Below, piece by piece: positions 54,996-62,283 of a DNA stretch of 64,000 nt. The notes under the pieces are model-generated. The model worked only from the letters and a program-made list of their open reading frames with translations, made no database searches and was not told where the DNA came from. Positions within the stretch are counted from its first letter, which is position 1. Each line of letters opens with the position of its first letter. The stretch covers positions 17,949 to 81,948 of the IMG/VR virus record IMGVR_UViG_3300032286_001864; one strand, written 5' to 3'. A program made the translations under genes and the position numbers. The stretch comes from a virus.

Positions 54996-56253
54996 CGCCG
55001 CCGAAGTCGTGAGCAACCTCGTGAACCAGCGTACGCAGAAAGGAGGGCAGGGACTCAAGAGTGCGCCGGGCGACCAGGATCTGGTGCCCGGATTCTTCTT
55101 GGCTGAAGCGATGCAGGCCCAGGACTTCGTCGGACTGGAAGTCGACAATGCTGAGGCGGGGCGCCACGGGTGTGATACCCATGGCGTTGAGCGTCGGAGT
55201 AATGGCATCGAGGGCGTCCCGGTAGATGGCGCGCTCGTTGAACTTGAGATTGTTGAGGCCATAGGTGGCCGTGATCTCGTTCCTGTTCTGCTCCCGTAGA
55301 GACTTGAGGCTCAGCGTCGGATGGTCATCGAGGAAGGCGCAGGTCGCGCTGCTGGCGATGATGCCGACTCGGCCGTAGTGACCAGCTTCGGTGGCGCCGG
55401 CCCGGTCGCGCACTGGCACGGCGGAAGCGCCATGGATTGCGGTCCAGGCTTCGCCAACGCTCTCGATACCAAAGTGCGGGCAATAGCGATCGCCGGTTGC
55501 TTTGGCATCCAGCGTGGCTGATTGCAGCATCGCTAGGAACTCGGTGGGAGAGATTTCACCGTTGGTGAGGGCATTGGTCCAGGCGGTGCCGGCGTAGTAG
55601 TCGAAGTCGAACGAGTTCATGACTCGCCTGTCGCGGTCAGTGCGGACGCCCTCCTTGAAGTTGTAACCGGCGTAGAGGTCAGGCTTCTCCTCCACGAGGA
55701 TCCCCTTGACATAGCAAAGGCCACGCTCGTTGGGGTCGGTGAGGATCTGGGTGCCGGCGACTTCAATCGATTTGATAGCTGGCTTGAGGTCGATGAACGA
55801 GCTCTGCCACCGGCCCCATTCCTCCTTGGAGCATTGGACTTGGACAGAGAAGGAGCCAAGGGGTGTGGCTCGCTTCCGGGTGGTCACAGTGAGGACCTGT
55901 TGCCTCGGGAAAACCTTGGAGTCTTCGAGGGTGCAGATCCAGTCCTCGTCGTCGTTGACGATGCGCAGCTTGCGCCCGGCGCGGACTAGGGCCAGGGCAC
56001 CGAGCTTGAGTCCTTCGCCGAAGTGGCCGCGGGCGTCAGTGCCTGCCTTGCTGGTTGTGCCCATCAGCCAGACGGAGCGCTCAAGCCGTACGCCGAAGTT
56101 GGCGATGGTGAGTGTGCCGCCGCTGTAGGCGATGTGCATGGGATGCCCGGCGTCGCGACCATCGAGAGCGTTTTGAATCGCTTCTCGCACACCTTCGTAG
56201 GCGTGCCAGTCGCTGACGTAGTCGGAGCTGATGGTCAGTTGGAATTTGGCCAT
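54910..56253 (-). CDS. GHKL-type ATPase with C-terminal HExxH metalloprotease motif
   Basis: 447 residues from ATG 56253. Residues 18-90 form a Bergerat-fold ATP site: VREAIQNALDG (N-box, E24 and N28), then TIANFG (DxGxG-like, Asp lost) and ARGHFGEGLKLGALAL (76-88, lid glycine motif). A middle domain of about 250 residues follows. Residues 411-415 are HEVAH in LRTLVHEVAHDFGG, then GEVSHERAE, a zinc peptidase site of the M78/ImmA style. ATP-gated proteolysis would be a new arrangement for phages; defence or anti-defence is inference. Pyrimidine-rich leader, no Shine-Dalgarno. Confidence 0.7.
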   Translation of the reverse strand: MAKFQLTISSDYVSDWHAYEGVREAIQNALDGRDAGHPMHIAYSGGTLTIANFGVRLERSVWLMGTTSKAGTDARGHFGEGLKLGALALVRAGRKLRIVNDDEDWICTLEDSKVFPRQQVLTVTTRKRATPLGSFSVQVQCSKEEWGRWQSSFIDLKPAIKSIEVAGTQILTDPNERGLCYVKGILVEEKPDLYAGYNFKEGVRTDRDRRVMNSFDFDYYAGTAWTNALTNGEISPTEFLAMLQSATLDAKATGDRYCPHFGIESVGEAWTAIHGASAVPVRDRAGATEAGHYGRVGIIASSATCAFLDDHPTLSLKSLREQNRNEITATYGLNNLKFNERAIYRDALDAITPTLNAMGITPVAPRLSIVDFQSDEVLGLHRFSQEESGHQILVARRTLESLPSFLRTLVHEVAHDFGGDGEVSHERAEGEIFSRVVTRLLAGLFVA

Positions 56254-56282
56254 GAGATGAGATTGAGGGAACAGAGAGAAGA

Positions 56283-56303
56283 GGCCCCGCACGAAGCAGG
56301 GCC
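56283..56303 (-). terminator. GC-rich tetraloop hairpin
   Basis: Minus strand: GGCCCTGC-TTCGT-GCGGGGCC, eight pairs. It lies between the DUF932 gene stop (56312) and the GHKL start. Followed by TCTTCTCTCTGTTCCC, a weak U-rich run; acts as terminator or attenuator. Confidence 0.65.
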
Positions 56304-56311
56304 GAGCCCAA

Positions 56312-57394
56312 TCAGGCAGTGACCAGTTCGCGGGCCAGCTCGTTGGCGCGGCGCACGATGCTGGCGCCGGTGCCGAAGAGGGTCGAGTGCAGGCGGCGCT
56401 TGCCGGCGCCTTGGGTCTTCATCGAGGTCTCGACTTCGGTGACGGCGTTGAGGCCGGCGTAGACGGTGCCGGAAACACCGGGGATGTCACGGCCGAGGCC
56501 ATAGTTCCAGGCGCGCTCGAGGGCAGCCCACTTGCGGGGCATGTCCTCGATGCTGCCCGGGCGGGTATCGCCGCCGTCGGTCTTGACGGCGGGCACCTGG
56601 TAGACCTGCTCCAGCCAGTGGCGGTAAAGGTCAGCACTCATCGGTGTGGCTTGCATGCCGCGGTAGTCGTCAAGGACGGCGGCGAAGGACTGGCGAGCAA
56701 TGTCGATGCTCTGGAGGACGCCGTCGATCTGGGCAACGTCGTTGTCGTTGTGGCGGATGGTGAATTGCCGCCCGTGGCGATTGGCATCGCTCATCGCGAA
56801 GCCGAGGGTGTTGCGGCAGACGACGCGGATGTCACTGAACATGCCGCCGAATGCGGTCGAGCCGTCGTGGCCGAGATATCCAACGATGTTGCGGTACACC
56901 TTGTCGCCGGGTACAACTTGCTGGTCGGTGCCGCGGATCTTGGCCGTGAAAGCGACCTTGGCGCCGTTGCGCAGGACAACGCACGTGTCCATGTCGGTTT
57001 CTTCGCGGATGGCCTGGGCGAAGTCGAGGAGCCGCGTGTTGGGGATGACGCGGTAGCCAGGACTGGCGGTGCCGAGGATCTTGCGCTCGTCGGGCCGCCA
57101 GATGCCGACGCGGCTCTCCTTCATGGAGACCAGGTGCTGTTGGAGCGCCTGATGGATGGCGATGCCGCGCTCCTCTGGCGAACTGAAGGATTGGTCTGCG
57201 GCACGGGCAATGGCGTCGTGCAAGGCCGGGCTGCTGAGGTCGCCGGCGTGGAGCTGCAGGGTCTCGACAGGGAAGAGGGCTTGAGCGCGGCGGAACATCT
57301 CGTCAGCCGGCAGGGTGCCTTCGATGACTTCGCCTTCGTTGTGCCAGGCCTTGGTGCCGAACGCGAAAACGCCTGAAGTAAATTCGCTGGTCAT
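56312..57394 (-). CDS. DUF932 (phage/plasmid TIGR03299-type) protein
   Basis: 360 residues. FGTKAWHNEGEVIEG, LGTASPGYRVIPNTRLLDFAQAI, VFTAKI-type strand (VAFTAKIRGTD), GDKVYRNIVGYLGHDGSTAFGGMFSDIRVVCRNTLGFAM and HRLHSTLFG end are the family's landmarks. Common on phages and plasmids near recombination or replication genes; biochemical role unknown. Good length. Confidence 0.85.
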   Translation of the reverse strand: MTSEFTSGVFAFGTKAWHNEGEVIEGTLPADEMFRRAQALFPVETLQLHAGDLSSPALHDAIARAADQSFSSPEERGIAIHQALQQHLVSMKESRVGIWRPDERKILGTASPGYRVIPNTRLLDFAQAIREETDMDTCVVLRNGAKVAFTAKIRGTDQQVVPGDKVYRNIVGYLGHDGSTAFGGMFSDIRVVCRNTLGFAMSDANRHGRQFTIRHNDNDVAQIDGVLQSIDIARQSFAAVLDDYRGMQATPMSADLYRHWLEQVYQVPAVKTDGGDTRPGSIEDMPRKWAALERAWNYGLGRDIPGVSGTVYAGLNAVTEVETSMKTQGAGKRRLHSTLFGTGASIVRRANELARELVTA

Positions 57395-57432
57395 GAGAAG
57401 AGAGGGTGAGAGGTTGAAAGAGGGAACGAGAG

Positions 57433-57975
57433 TCAGAAGGTGGAGCGCCGCTTGAACTCGCGGTCGTAGGTCTCGATGTCGATGCCAAGCGCAGTGAGGG
57501 TGCCGTCACTGATCAGCCCTACGCGGCTGCCTGGTCCGCCGCCAAGGCTGTCGGCGTGGACGGCAGTGAGTGGTGCAACGAAGTCATCGATGCTTCTGAT
57601 GCAGGACTTGATAGTCCCGATCAAGGAGTGAGAAGCAGCCCTGAACACGAGGCCGGCGAATCCATCGAGCTCGGCATCACCAAGCGCGTCGAGACGCCGT
57701 TCCATGGTGTCGACGACGATGGCCAGCAGGAAAGTGCTGCCGTGCAGAAGATGCACATTGGTTGCGCCTCCTGCTGCCTGGAGGATCTGCTCCAGGGCGA
57801 GGACCAGATCGACGGCTCCGAAGTCTGGGCTGTGCAGGGGCAGGTGAGGAACAGCGGTACCGATGGGAAGCCGTCCGTCCGGTTCAGGGTCGGGCGCATT
57901 CCGCAAGAAGGCCAGGAGGGCCTCCTTGGAAACTTGGTCCGGTGCGGATTGGTCGGGGTCAGGAGTGGTCGACAT
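57433..57975 (-). CDS. Hypothetical 180-residue helical protein
   Basis: From ATG 57975. KEALLAFLRNAPDPEPDG, VDLVLALEQILQAAGGATNVHLLHGSTFLLAIVVDTMERRLDALGDAEL. The start overlaps the next gene by 17 nt. Unknown. Confidence 0.55.
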   Translation of the reverse strand: MSTTPDPDQSAPDQVSKEALLAFLRNAPDPEPDGRLPIGTAVPHLPLHSPDFGAVDLVLALEQILQAAGGATNVHLLHGSTFLLAIVVDTMERRLDALGDAELDGFAGLVFRAASHSLIGTIKSCIRSIDDFVAPLTAVHADSLGGGPGSRVGLISDGTLTALGIDIETYDREFKRRSTF

Positions 57976-58561
57976 CAATGAAGGGCTCGATGAGCTGAGG
58001 GATGAGACCGAGTTGGTTGCGCAGGTGGTTGACGGCGATCGCGAGATCGTCCTGCGCCGGTCCGATCGACTCGGCTCGGATCTCGGGTTGCTCGACTCCC
58101 TCGGGTGAGTGGGGGAAGACGCGGAAGAACGTGGCAGTGTTGCCACGTTTGGTTTGCAGTTTGACTGCTGTCTCCTGCAAGTCAAGCAAAAGGAGCGCGC
58201 CCAGCAGGCTGCGCACCGACCAGGGGGTCTGCAGCGCACCGGTCAACTCATGCGGCCTTGCCTGACAAGGCAGGCGCAGCACGACGATTTCGCCGGGGAT
58301 GGCGGTGCCGAGGTACACATCCAGGTAGTCGCGGATTCCGTGGTGGCTGGTGCCACCGTGCTGGCTGATCCGGATGTCGAAGACGACGCCGATCACGCTG
58401 GGCACTAGCGGCCCTTTCGCAGAAGCGGTGGCGCCATAGATATAGAGGAGGCCGTCAGGGGTGATGCCGACGGTGGTGTAGTTGCGCTCAGGCGTTGCCG
58501 GCGCAGCCCAGGAGGGGAGAGGGGCAAGAGCGTGGTCTTGCGAGGCGAGAAGGGTTTCCAT
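57959..58561 (-). CDS. Hypothetical 200-residue protein
   Basis: From ATG 58561. NYTTVGITPDGLLYIYGATASAKGPLVPSVIGVVFDIRISQHGG, then YLDVYLGTAIPGEIVVLRLPCQARPHELTGAL: beta-sandwich-like. The second half (LLGALLLLDLQETAVKLQTKRGNTATFFRV) recalls phage ssDNA-associated unknowns. A hairpin repeat lies in its leader. Confidence 0.5.
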   Translation of the reverse strand: METLLASQDHALAPLPSWAAPATPERNYTTVGITPDGLLYIYGATASAKGPLVPSVIGVVFDIRISQHGGTSHHGIRDYLDVYLGTAIPGEIVVLRLPCQARPHELTGALQTPWSVRSLLGALLLLDLQETAVKLQTKRGNTATFFRVFPHSPEGVEQPEIRAESIGPAQDDLAIAVNHLRNQLGLIPQLIEPFIDVDHS

Positions 58562-58583
58562 GACACACAACAAGGAACAAGAG

Positions 58584-58603
58584 ATGTGCACTGCTGAGTG
58601 CAC
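58584..58603 (-). repeat. 17-nt stem-loop repeat, copy 2
   Basis: ATGTGCACTGCTGAGTG on the plus strand at 58584-58600; here the dyad is perfect: GTGCACT-CAGC-AGTGCAC on the minus strand. In the leader of the 57959 gene. Confidence 0.8.
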
Positions 58604-58630
58604 TCACAAGAGCGCACTCATTCGCTGGTA

Positions 58631-59272
58631 TCAGAGGGCAGTCATGCCTTTGATGTCGTCCTCCGAGAGTTCGACGCCGATCTGCCGGTAGTAGGGGATA
58701 GAAGCGATCGCGCATAGCTTTTGCGCGATGTCTGCGCGGCGCTGCTCGCCAACGGCGTTGCCGATCAGGCGAAGCTGAAGCAAAAAGGAGCGGCTGACCT
58801 CGAGGTTGATCTTGAGGTAGGCCGCGGGTAGTTGAGCTCCCTGTTCGACGGCCTTCTGAGCTTCCACTTTGCGGTGGGCCGGGCTGCGCATGGACTGCTG
58901 ACAGGCTGCGGCGGGAGTGATGTGGCCGTTGCAGCTATTCGAAGTCAGCTCGACTTCAGGTTCGGCAGGGGAGGGAGCGGGATAGTCAATGTCGCCCCAC
59001 CCGGACTCAGGGTCAGGAGGGAGCGAAGGCTCAGCCAGGTCTTCGAGCTCATCGAAGTCCAGGTGGAGGACAGACGTCTTGAGAGCGTCGTCCCAGTGGA
59101 CGTTGGTGGCTTCGTCGAACTGGAAACCGGGCTTGATGGTGTCAGCGAGGCTGGCTGGGAAGGCGACCACGCATTGCTTGCCGGTCGGAGCGACGCGGTC
59201 GTAATAGGCGAAGTGGTAGCCGCTGTGGCGGATGCTGGGCCGAGGGGCGGAGGTGATGGTACGGATTGCCAT
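58631..59272 (-). CDS. Hypothetical 213-residue protein
   Basis: FAYYDRVAPTGKQCVVAFPASLADTIKPGF, an acidic Pro-rich centre, then helical C-terminus (YLKINLEVSRSFLLQLRLIGNAVGEQRRADIAQKLCAIAS). Fully overlapped at its 5' half by the frame of 58945-59598. Confidence 0.6.
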   Translation of the reverse strand: MAIRTITSAPRPSIRHSGYHFAYYDRVAPTGKQCVVAFPASLADTIKPGFQFDEATNVHWDDALKTSVLHLDFDELEDLAEPSLPPDPESGWGDIDYPAPSPAEPEVELTSNSCNGHITPAAACQQSMRSPAHRKVEAQKAVEQGAQLPAAYLKINLEVSRSFLLQLRLIGNAVGEQRRADIAQKLCAIASIPYYRQIGVELSEDDIKGMTAL

Positions 59273-59598
59273 GGGGCGATTGAGAAAGAGAGGGACTGGA
59301 GATAGACGGTGATGCCGATTGCCTGCTCGGAAGAGAGCAGCAGGGCATCACCGAGACGCGGCAGAGAGGGATCGCACAGCTGGTTGAGAGCCAGCCGTGC
59401 CCTGCCGCTGTTGGGTGTGACCAGGAAACGGCCCGACGGCGTGGTCACGCGCAGGAAGTCGGGCCGGGGGAAACGGGTACTCGGGAAACGAGTACCTGGC
59501 GGGTACTCGGAAAGCGAGTACTTGATGGGTACTTGCTGGGCGCCTGGTGATGCTTGGCAGACGCCTGATGGGGGCTTGATTGGGTACTTGACGGTCAC
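58945..59598 (-). CDS. Protein starting after Gp157 gene; 3' half overprints next gene
   Basis: 217 residues from a GTG in a GTGA overlap with Gp157. Residues 1-108 look genuine (VKYPIKPPSGVCQ; RFPRPDFLRVTTPSGRFLVTPNSGRARLALNQLCDPSLPRLGDALLLSSEQAIGI). The remaining half is Ser/Pro-rich and runs inside the 58631-59272 gene for 328 nt with no stop. A lost stop codon is more likely than functional overprinting. The repeated TACTCG/TACTTG motif at 59480-59540 encodes tandem EYP/KY pieces. Confidence 0.5.
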   Translation of the reverse strand: MTVKYPIKPPSGVCQASPGAQQVPIKYSLSEYPPGTRFPSTRFPRPDFLRVTTPSGRFLVTPNSGRARLALNQLCDPSLPRLGDALLLSSEQAIGITVYLQSLSFSIAPWQSVPSPPPLGPASATAATTSPITTASLRPASNAWSPSQPASLTPSSPVSSSTKPPTSTGTTLSRRLSSTWTSMSSKTWLSLRSLLTLSPGGATLTIPLPPLPNLKSS

Positions 59599-60290
59599 TT
59601 GATGGACCAGGAGCGGCGCCTGACCAGGCGCGCGCCGCTGACGGTGGCGCCTGCCTTGATGGCGTCTTTGATGGCGGTCTTGTCGGGAGCGACCTTGGGT
59701 TCGGCCAGCTCGAAGGTGCCGGGAGGGCAGTCTTCGAGCATGTCCTCGAGGTGCTCGCGCAGCAGCCGCTCGATGTCGCAGGCCTTGGTGCTGCCGTGGC
59801 CTGAGAGCTTGAGCTTGAGTTCAACTCGGGTGAACTCTTCGGGCATGTCAGGAGCGTCGAGGTCGGTGTCGACTTCGACTGCTTCGCTGACGCGCGAGCT
59901 GATTGTGAACTCGGGCAGTTCGAACTTCGTTTGTCCGGGGTGGAGGGCTTGCAGGCAGCGCAGGAGGTAGTCCTCCAAGCGCTGGGCTGCTCGCTCCTCG
60001 GCCTCGGCTTTGGCGATGCGCTCGGCTGCCGCCTTCCGGAGGAACTCGGCTTTTCCAAGCAGCATCTCCCTGACTTGGCAGATGCCGTTGGCCTTGCGCA
60101 AGAGCATGCGCTGGCTGTCGTTGGCCCGTTCGAGCAGGCCGGTGATGAGGAGCTCGGCCTCGGCTTGGTCCTCGGGATCCTCGGAGCTGGCCTTGGCTAG
60201 GGTGATGGAGAGCTCGCCGTCGATCTCCTGGGAATCCAGAGTGAGCTGGAAGAGGGAGGGAGTTTGAGGTTTAGAGGGGGCGATGGTCAT
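59595..60290 (-). CDS. Siphovirus Gp157-family protein
   Basis: 231 residues. LTLDSQEIDGELSITLAKA, a central long coiled helix (MLLGKAEFLRKAAAERIAKAEAEERAAQRLEDYLLRCLQAL), FELPEFTISSRVSEAVEVD, then PKVAPDKTAIKDAIKAGATVSGARLVRRRSWSIK. This is the Gp157 order, including the DK.AIK..ik.G..v.GA.l ending with terminal IK. The family is linked to phage resistance in Streptococcus thermophilus and often neighbours recombinases. Usually about 160-190 residues; here there is an inserted 40-residue part near 135-180. Confidence 0.85.
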   Translation of the reverse strand: MTIAPSKPQTPSLFQLTLDSQEIDGELSITLAKASSEDPEDQAEAELLITGLLERANDSQRMLLRKANGICQVREMLLGKAEFLRKAAAERIAKAEAEERAAQRLEDYLLRCLQALHPGQTKFELPEFTISSRVSEAVEVDTDLDAPDMPEEFTRVELKLKLSGHGSTKACDIERLLREHLEDMLEDCPPGTFELAEPKVAPDKTAIKDAIKAGATVSGARLVRRRSWSIK

Positions 60291-60484
60291 CGCGAGAGGG
60301 TGCAGTTGAGTTGGTCGAGGCGTTGCTGCAGTTGCTGGTAGGACAGGCGAATTGCAGCCAGGGATTGGGTTGTTTGGCTGGCGTTGCCGGCGTCGTAGTC
60401 CGCTTGTGCCTGCTTGAGCAGGTGAGCGGCATGGTCGCGCAGGCGAACGAGTGCCGGCGCAGTGTGATACAAGCTGTCACGCAT
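60287..60484 (-). CDS. Hypothetical 65-residue helical protein
   Basis: ATG 60484, ATGA overlap with Gp157. RDSLYHTAPALVRLRDHAAHLLKQAQADYDAGNASQTTQSLAAIRLSYQQLQQRLDQL is one helical hairpin. Confidence 0.6.
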   Translation of the reverse strand: MRDSLYHTAPALVRLRDHAAHLLKQAQADYDAGNASQTTQSLAAIRLSYQQLQQRLDQLNCTLSR

Positions 60485-60501
60485 GGCTGTCACCTTGGCT
60501 A

Positions 60502-60536
60502 CAAGAAAGCCCCGGCAAGCAGAGCGCATGCCGGGG
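60502..60536 (-). terminator. Terminator hairpin ending in CTTTCTTGT
   Basis: Minus strand: CCCCGGCA ... TGCCGGGG, then CTTTCTTGT; same tail as 46111-46156. Lies between the 60562 gene and the Gp157 operon. Confidence 0.8.
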
Positions 60537-60561
60537 ACTTGATTGTGGCAGGGCCTGAGGA

Positions 60562-60969
60562 TCAGGCTTCAGCGGTGACGGTGCAGTCGACGAGGATTGC
60601 AGGGTCGATGCCGTCGGCCAGGTTGGCAGCGCGTTGAGCGGCTGCCTTGGCCTCCTTGCAGGCCTTGAGATACTCGGCTTTGGCGCTGACCTGCTGGGCG
60701 GTCAGGACATGGTCCTTGCCGTCGAAGCCGGCAGCGGTCTTGCCGAGGTAGGTGGTGCCGTTGACGCTCACCTGGTCGTCGGGGTTGTCCTCACCGAAGG
60801 CCTCCAGCAGATGATCGGACTTGAAGCTGGTGCGAAGGGCGGTCTCGCGTTCCGCGAAGCCGGCCTTGGTGCGGCCGGTAACGAAGGCGAACTCGAAGTC
60901 GGTCCAGTTACGGCCGGTGACGTTGGAGTAGGTGCGGAGCTCGATGGGTCCGAGAGCGAGAATGGGCAT
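60562..60969 (-). CDS. Hypothetical 135-residue protein
   Basis: From ATG 60969; an ATG at 61014 is unlikely because it starts inside the hairpin repeat. ILALGPIELRTYSNVTGRNWTDFEFAFVTGRTKAGFAERETALR, then a helical AEYLKACKEAKAAAQRAANL. Leader has CTCTCTGTTTTC. Unknown. Confidence 0.55.
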   Translation of the reverse strand: MPILALGPIELRTYSNVTGRNWTDFEFAFVTGRTKAGFAERETALRTSFKSDHLLEAFGEDNPDDQVSVNGTTYLGKTAAGFDGKDHVLTAQQVSAKAEYLKACKEAKAAAQRAANLADGIDPAILVDCTVTAEA

Positions 60970-61006
60970 GGATTTGAAAACAGAGAGATACAGGGGCTCA
61001 ACAGAC

Positions 61007-61023
61007 ATGTGCACTGCTGAGTG
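61007..61023 (-). repeat. 17-nt stem-loop repeat, copy 3
   Basis: ATGTGCACTGCTGAGTG, identical to 54129-54145 and 58584-58600. Imperfect GGGGC/GCCCC arms extend the stem. Upstream of the 60562 gene and beside the plus-strand promoter box at 61041. Confidence 0.8.
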
Positions 61024-61040
61024 GCCCCACTGATCTCACC

Positions 61041-61046
61041 TAGAAT
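61041..61046 (+). promoter_or_regulatory. TAGNNT promoter-like box (TAGAATC)
   Basis: 22 nt before ATG 61068. Confidence 0.45.
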
Positions 61047-61067
61047 CGGCTCACTGACGTGGCAGCC

Positions 61068-61562
61068 ATGTTTGACCAAGTGGGCAAGTTCATTGGCGGG
61101 ATTGCCAGGGGAGCGGATGATGCGGTGAAGAGCCAGGCGGCAGGGCGCATGGCCAGGGGGAGAGCAGCAGGGATAAAAACGAACAGGGGCCTGGTTTACG
61201 GGGACACGGATCGCGACATGGTGATCAGCAGGATCATGGGCGGCATGCGTCCTCCAGAGAAATCGATGGAGGCCGCCATTCGTGACCAGTTGGGCTCTCC
61301 GGAGGGGAGAGCCAGGGTCGCGCGCCAGTACGCCCCAAACATGAGTAGGGGCCCGGGAGGGTACACCGATCGCGGCTTGATGGAGCTGGTCAACGAGGGG
61401 ATCGCGGAGAACGCCTATGTCCGCCGCGGCGTGCTGCCGACGGCGGTGGTGGGCGGTGGTGCGCTGATGACGGCTGGTGCTCAGCAGTTGCTGGCACTGA
61501 TGGGATTCATGCAGGAAGGGTCACAGACAGGCGAGAGGAAAGAGAACAGCCCGCTCGCCTGA
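61068..61562 (+). CDS. Virion/membrane-associated hypothetical protein
   Basis: 164 residues. FDQVGKFIGGIARGADDAVKSQAAGRMARGRAAG, SRIMGGMRPPEKSMEAAIRDQLG, then a hydrophobic PTAVVGGGALMTAGAQQLLALMGFM tail. Similar architecture to 33127 and 34780. Its box suggests late expression. Confidence 0.55.
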   Translation: MFDQVGKFIGGIARGADDAVKSQAAGRMARGRAAGIKTNRGLVYGDTDRDMVISRIMGGMRPPEKSMEAAIRDQLGSPEGRARVARQYAPNMSRGPGGYTDRGLMELVNEGIAENAYVRRGVLPTAVVGGGALMTAGAQQLLALMGFMQEGSQTGERKENSPLA

Positions 61563-61563
61563 T

Positions 61564-61785
61564 GTGGACAGGTTTGCGGGCGATCAGATTGAACTGGCTG
61601 CCCTGGTAGAGGCAGCCTTGTGGCAGGAGGCCCTGATGAGTGGGCTTGCGCTACCCGAGTTGGGCTGGGGCGCTGAGAGCGAGCGCGTCAGGGAGTTGAT
61701 GCGCAGCCGCGCTGGCCGGGTGGCGGACATCCAGGAGGAAGCGGTCCCTCGGCCGTTGGGCGTGGCCGAGCCGGTGTTCAGCTGA
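61564..61785 (+). CDS. Hypothetical 73-residue protein
   Basis: GTG start one base after the previous stop. RFAGDQIELAALVEAALWQEALMSGLALPELGWGAESERVRELMRSR. Helical; overlaps the convergent gene by 8 nt. Confidence 0.5.
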   Translation: MDRFAGDQIELAALVEAALWQEALMSGLALPELGWGAESERVRELMRSRAGRVADIQEEAVPRPLGVAEPVFS

Positions 61786-61981
61786 TTGGCGGCAGAGCTC
61801 CGTGCTGCTTCCAGCCGACCTCGCAGGGGGCGAGGAGGGGACTGTGCAGGCAGTACCAGGCCGTGCCGTCGTCGGCAATGGCATCGAGGAAGTAGCCGTT
61901 CTTGCTGGCATGGACGGTTCGAGTGATTGATATGAATCGCCGGGGCGTCGGGAGCCGAGGGGCAGTGGGGTCAGGATTCAT
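61778..61981 (-). CDS. Small RTV..NG..LDAI protein, paralogue of 25919-26107
   Basis: 67 residues from ATG 61981. RRFISITRTVHASKNGYFLDAIADDGTAWYCLHSP aligns with the 25919 gene. C-terminus ...WKQHGALPP. Unknown family. Confidence 0.6.
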   Translation of the reverse strand: MNPDPTAPRLPTPRRFISITRTVHASKNGYFLDAIADDGTAWYCLHSPLLAPCEVGWKQHGALPPIS

Positions 61982-62283
61982 TGGGCGAGATAGATAGGAA
62001 GGTTGAGGCCGCTTTCGCGGCAGTCGCATGCCCAGATCCAGAGCAGGCGACGCAGGTTCGCCTGGTGATCGCAGAGCTGCCAGGGCTCGTAGGCCCCGGT
62101 GCCGCGGAGGTGCTCGCGCAGCAGCCAGGGTGGGGCCTCGAGCTGAAGCTTCTTGACCCAGTGGTCAACAGCTTCGCTGGCGTCGACCTCTGGAGCTGAG
62201 CAGTCTTTGATGCAGTCAGCCGGCAAGTCACGAATGGCGGTGCGGCCATCGAACCAGCCGGACCAGAGGGGGTCATTCGGCAT
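61978..62283 (-). CDS. Hypothetical 101-residue protein
   Basis: WSGWFDGRTAIRDLPADCIKDCSAPEVDASEAVDHWVKKLQLEAPPWLLREHLRGTGAYEPWQLCDHQANLRRLLWIWACD, a Trp-rich helical protein. Unknown. Confidence 0.6.
   Translation of the reverse strand: MPNDPLWSGWFDGRTAIRDLPADCIKDCSAPEVDASEAVDHWVKKLQLEAPPWLLREHLRGTGAYEPWQLCDHQANLRRLLWIWACDCRESGLNLPIYLAQ

Noticed and set aside
56387-57376. Open plus-strand frame of 329 codons
   Set aside because: Antisense of the DUF932 gene, which has family landmarks throughout.
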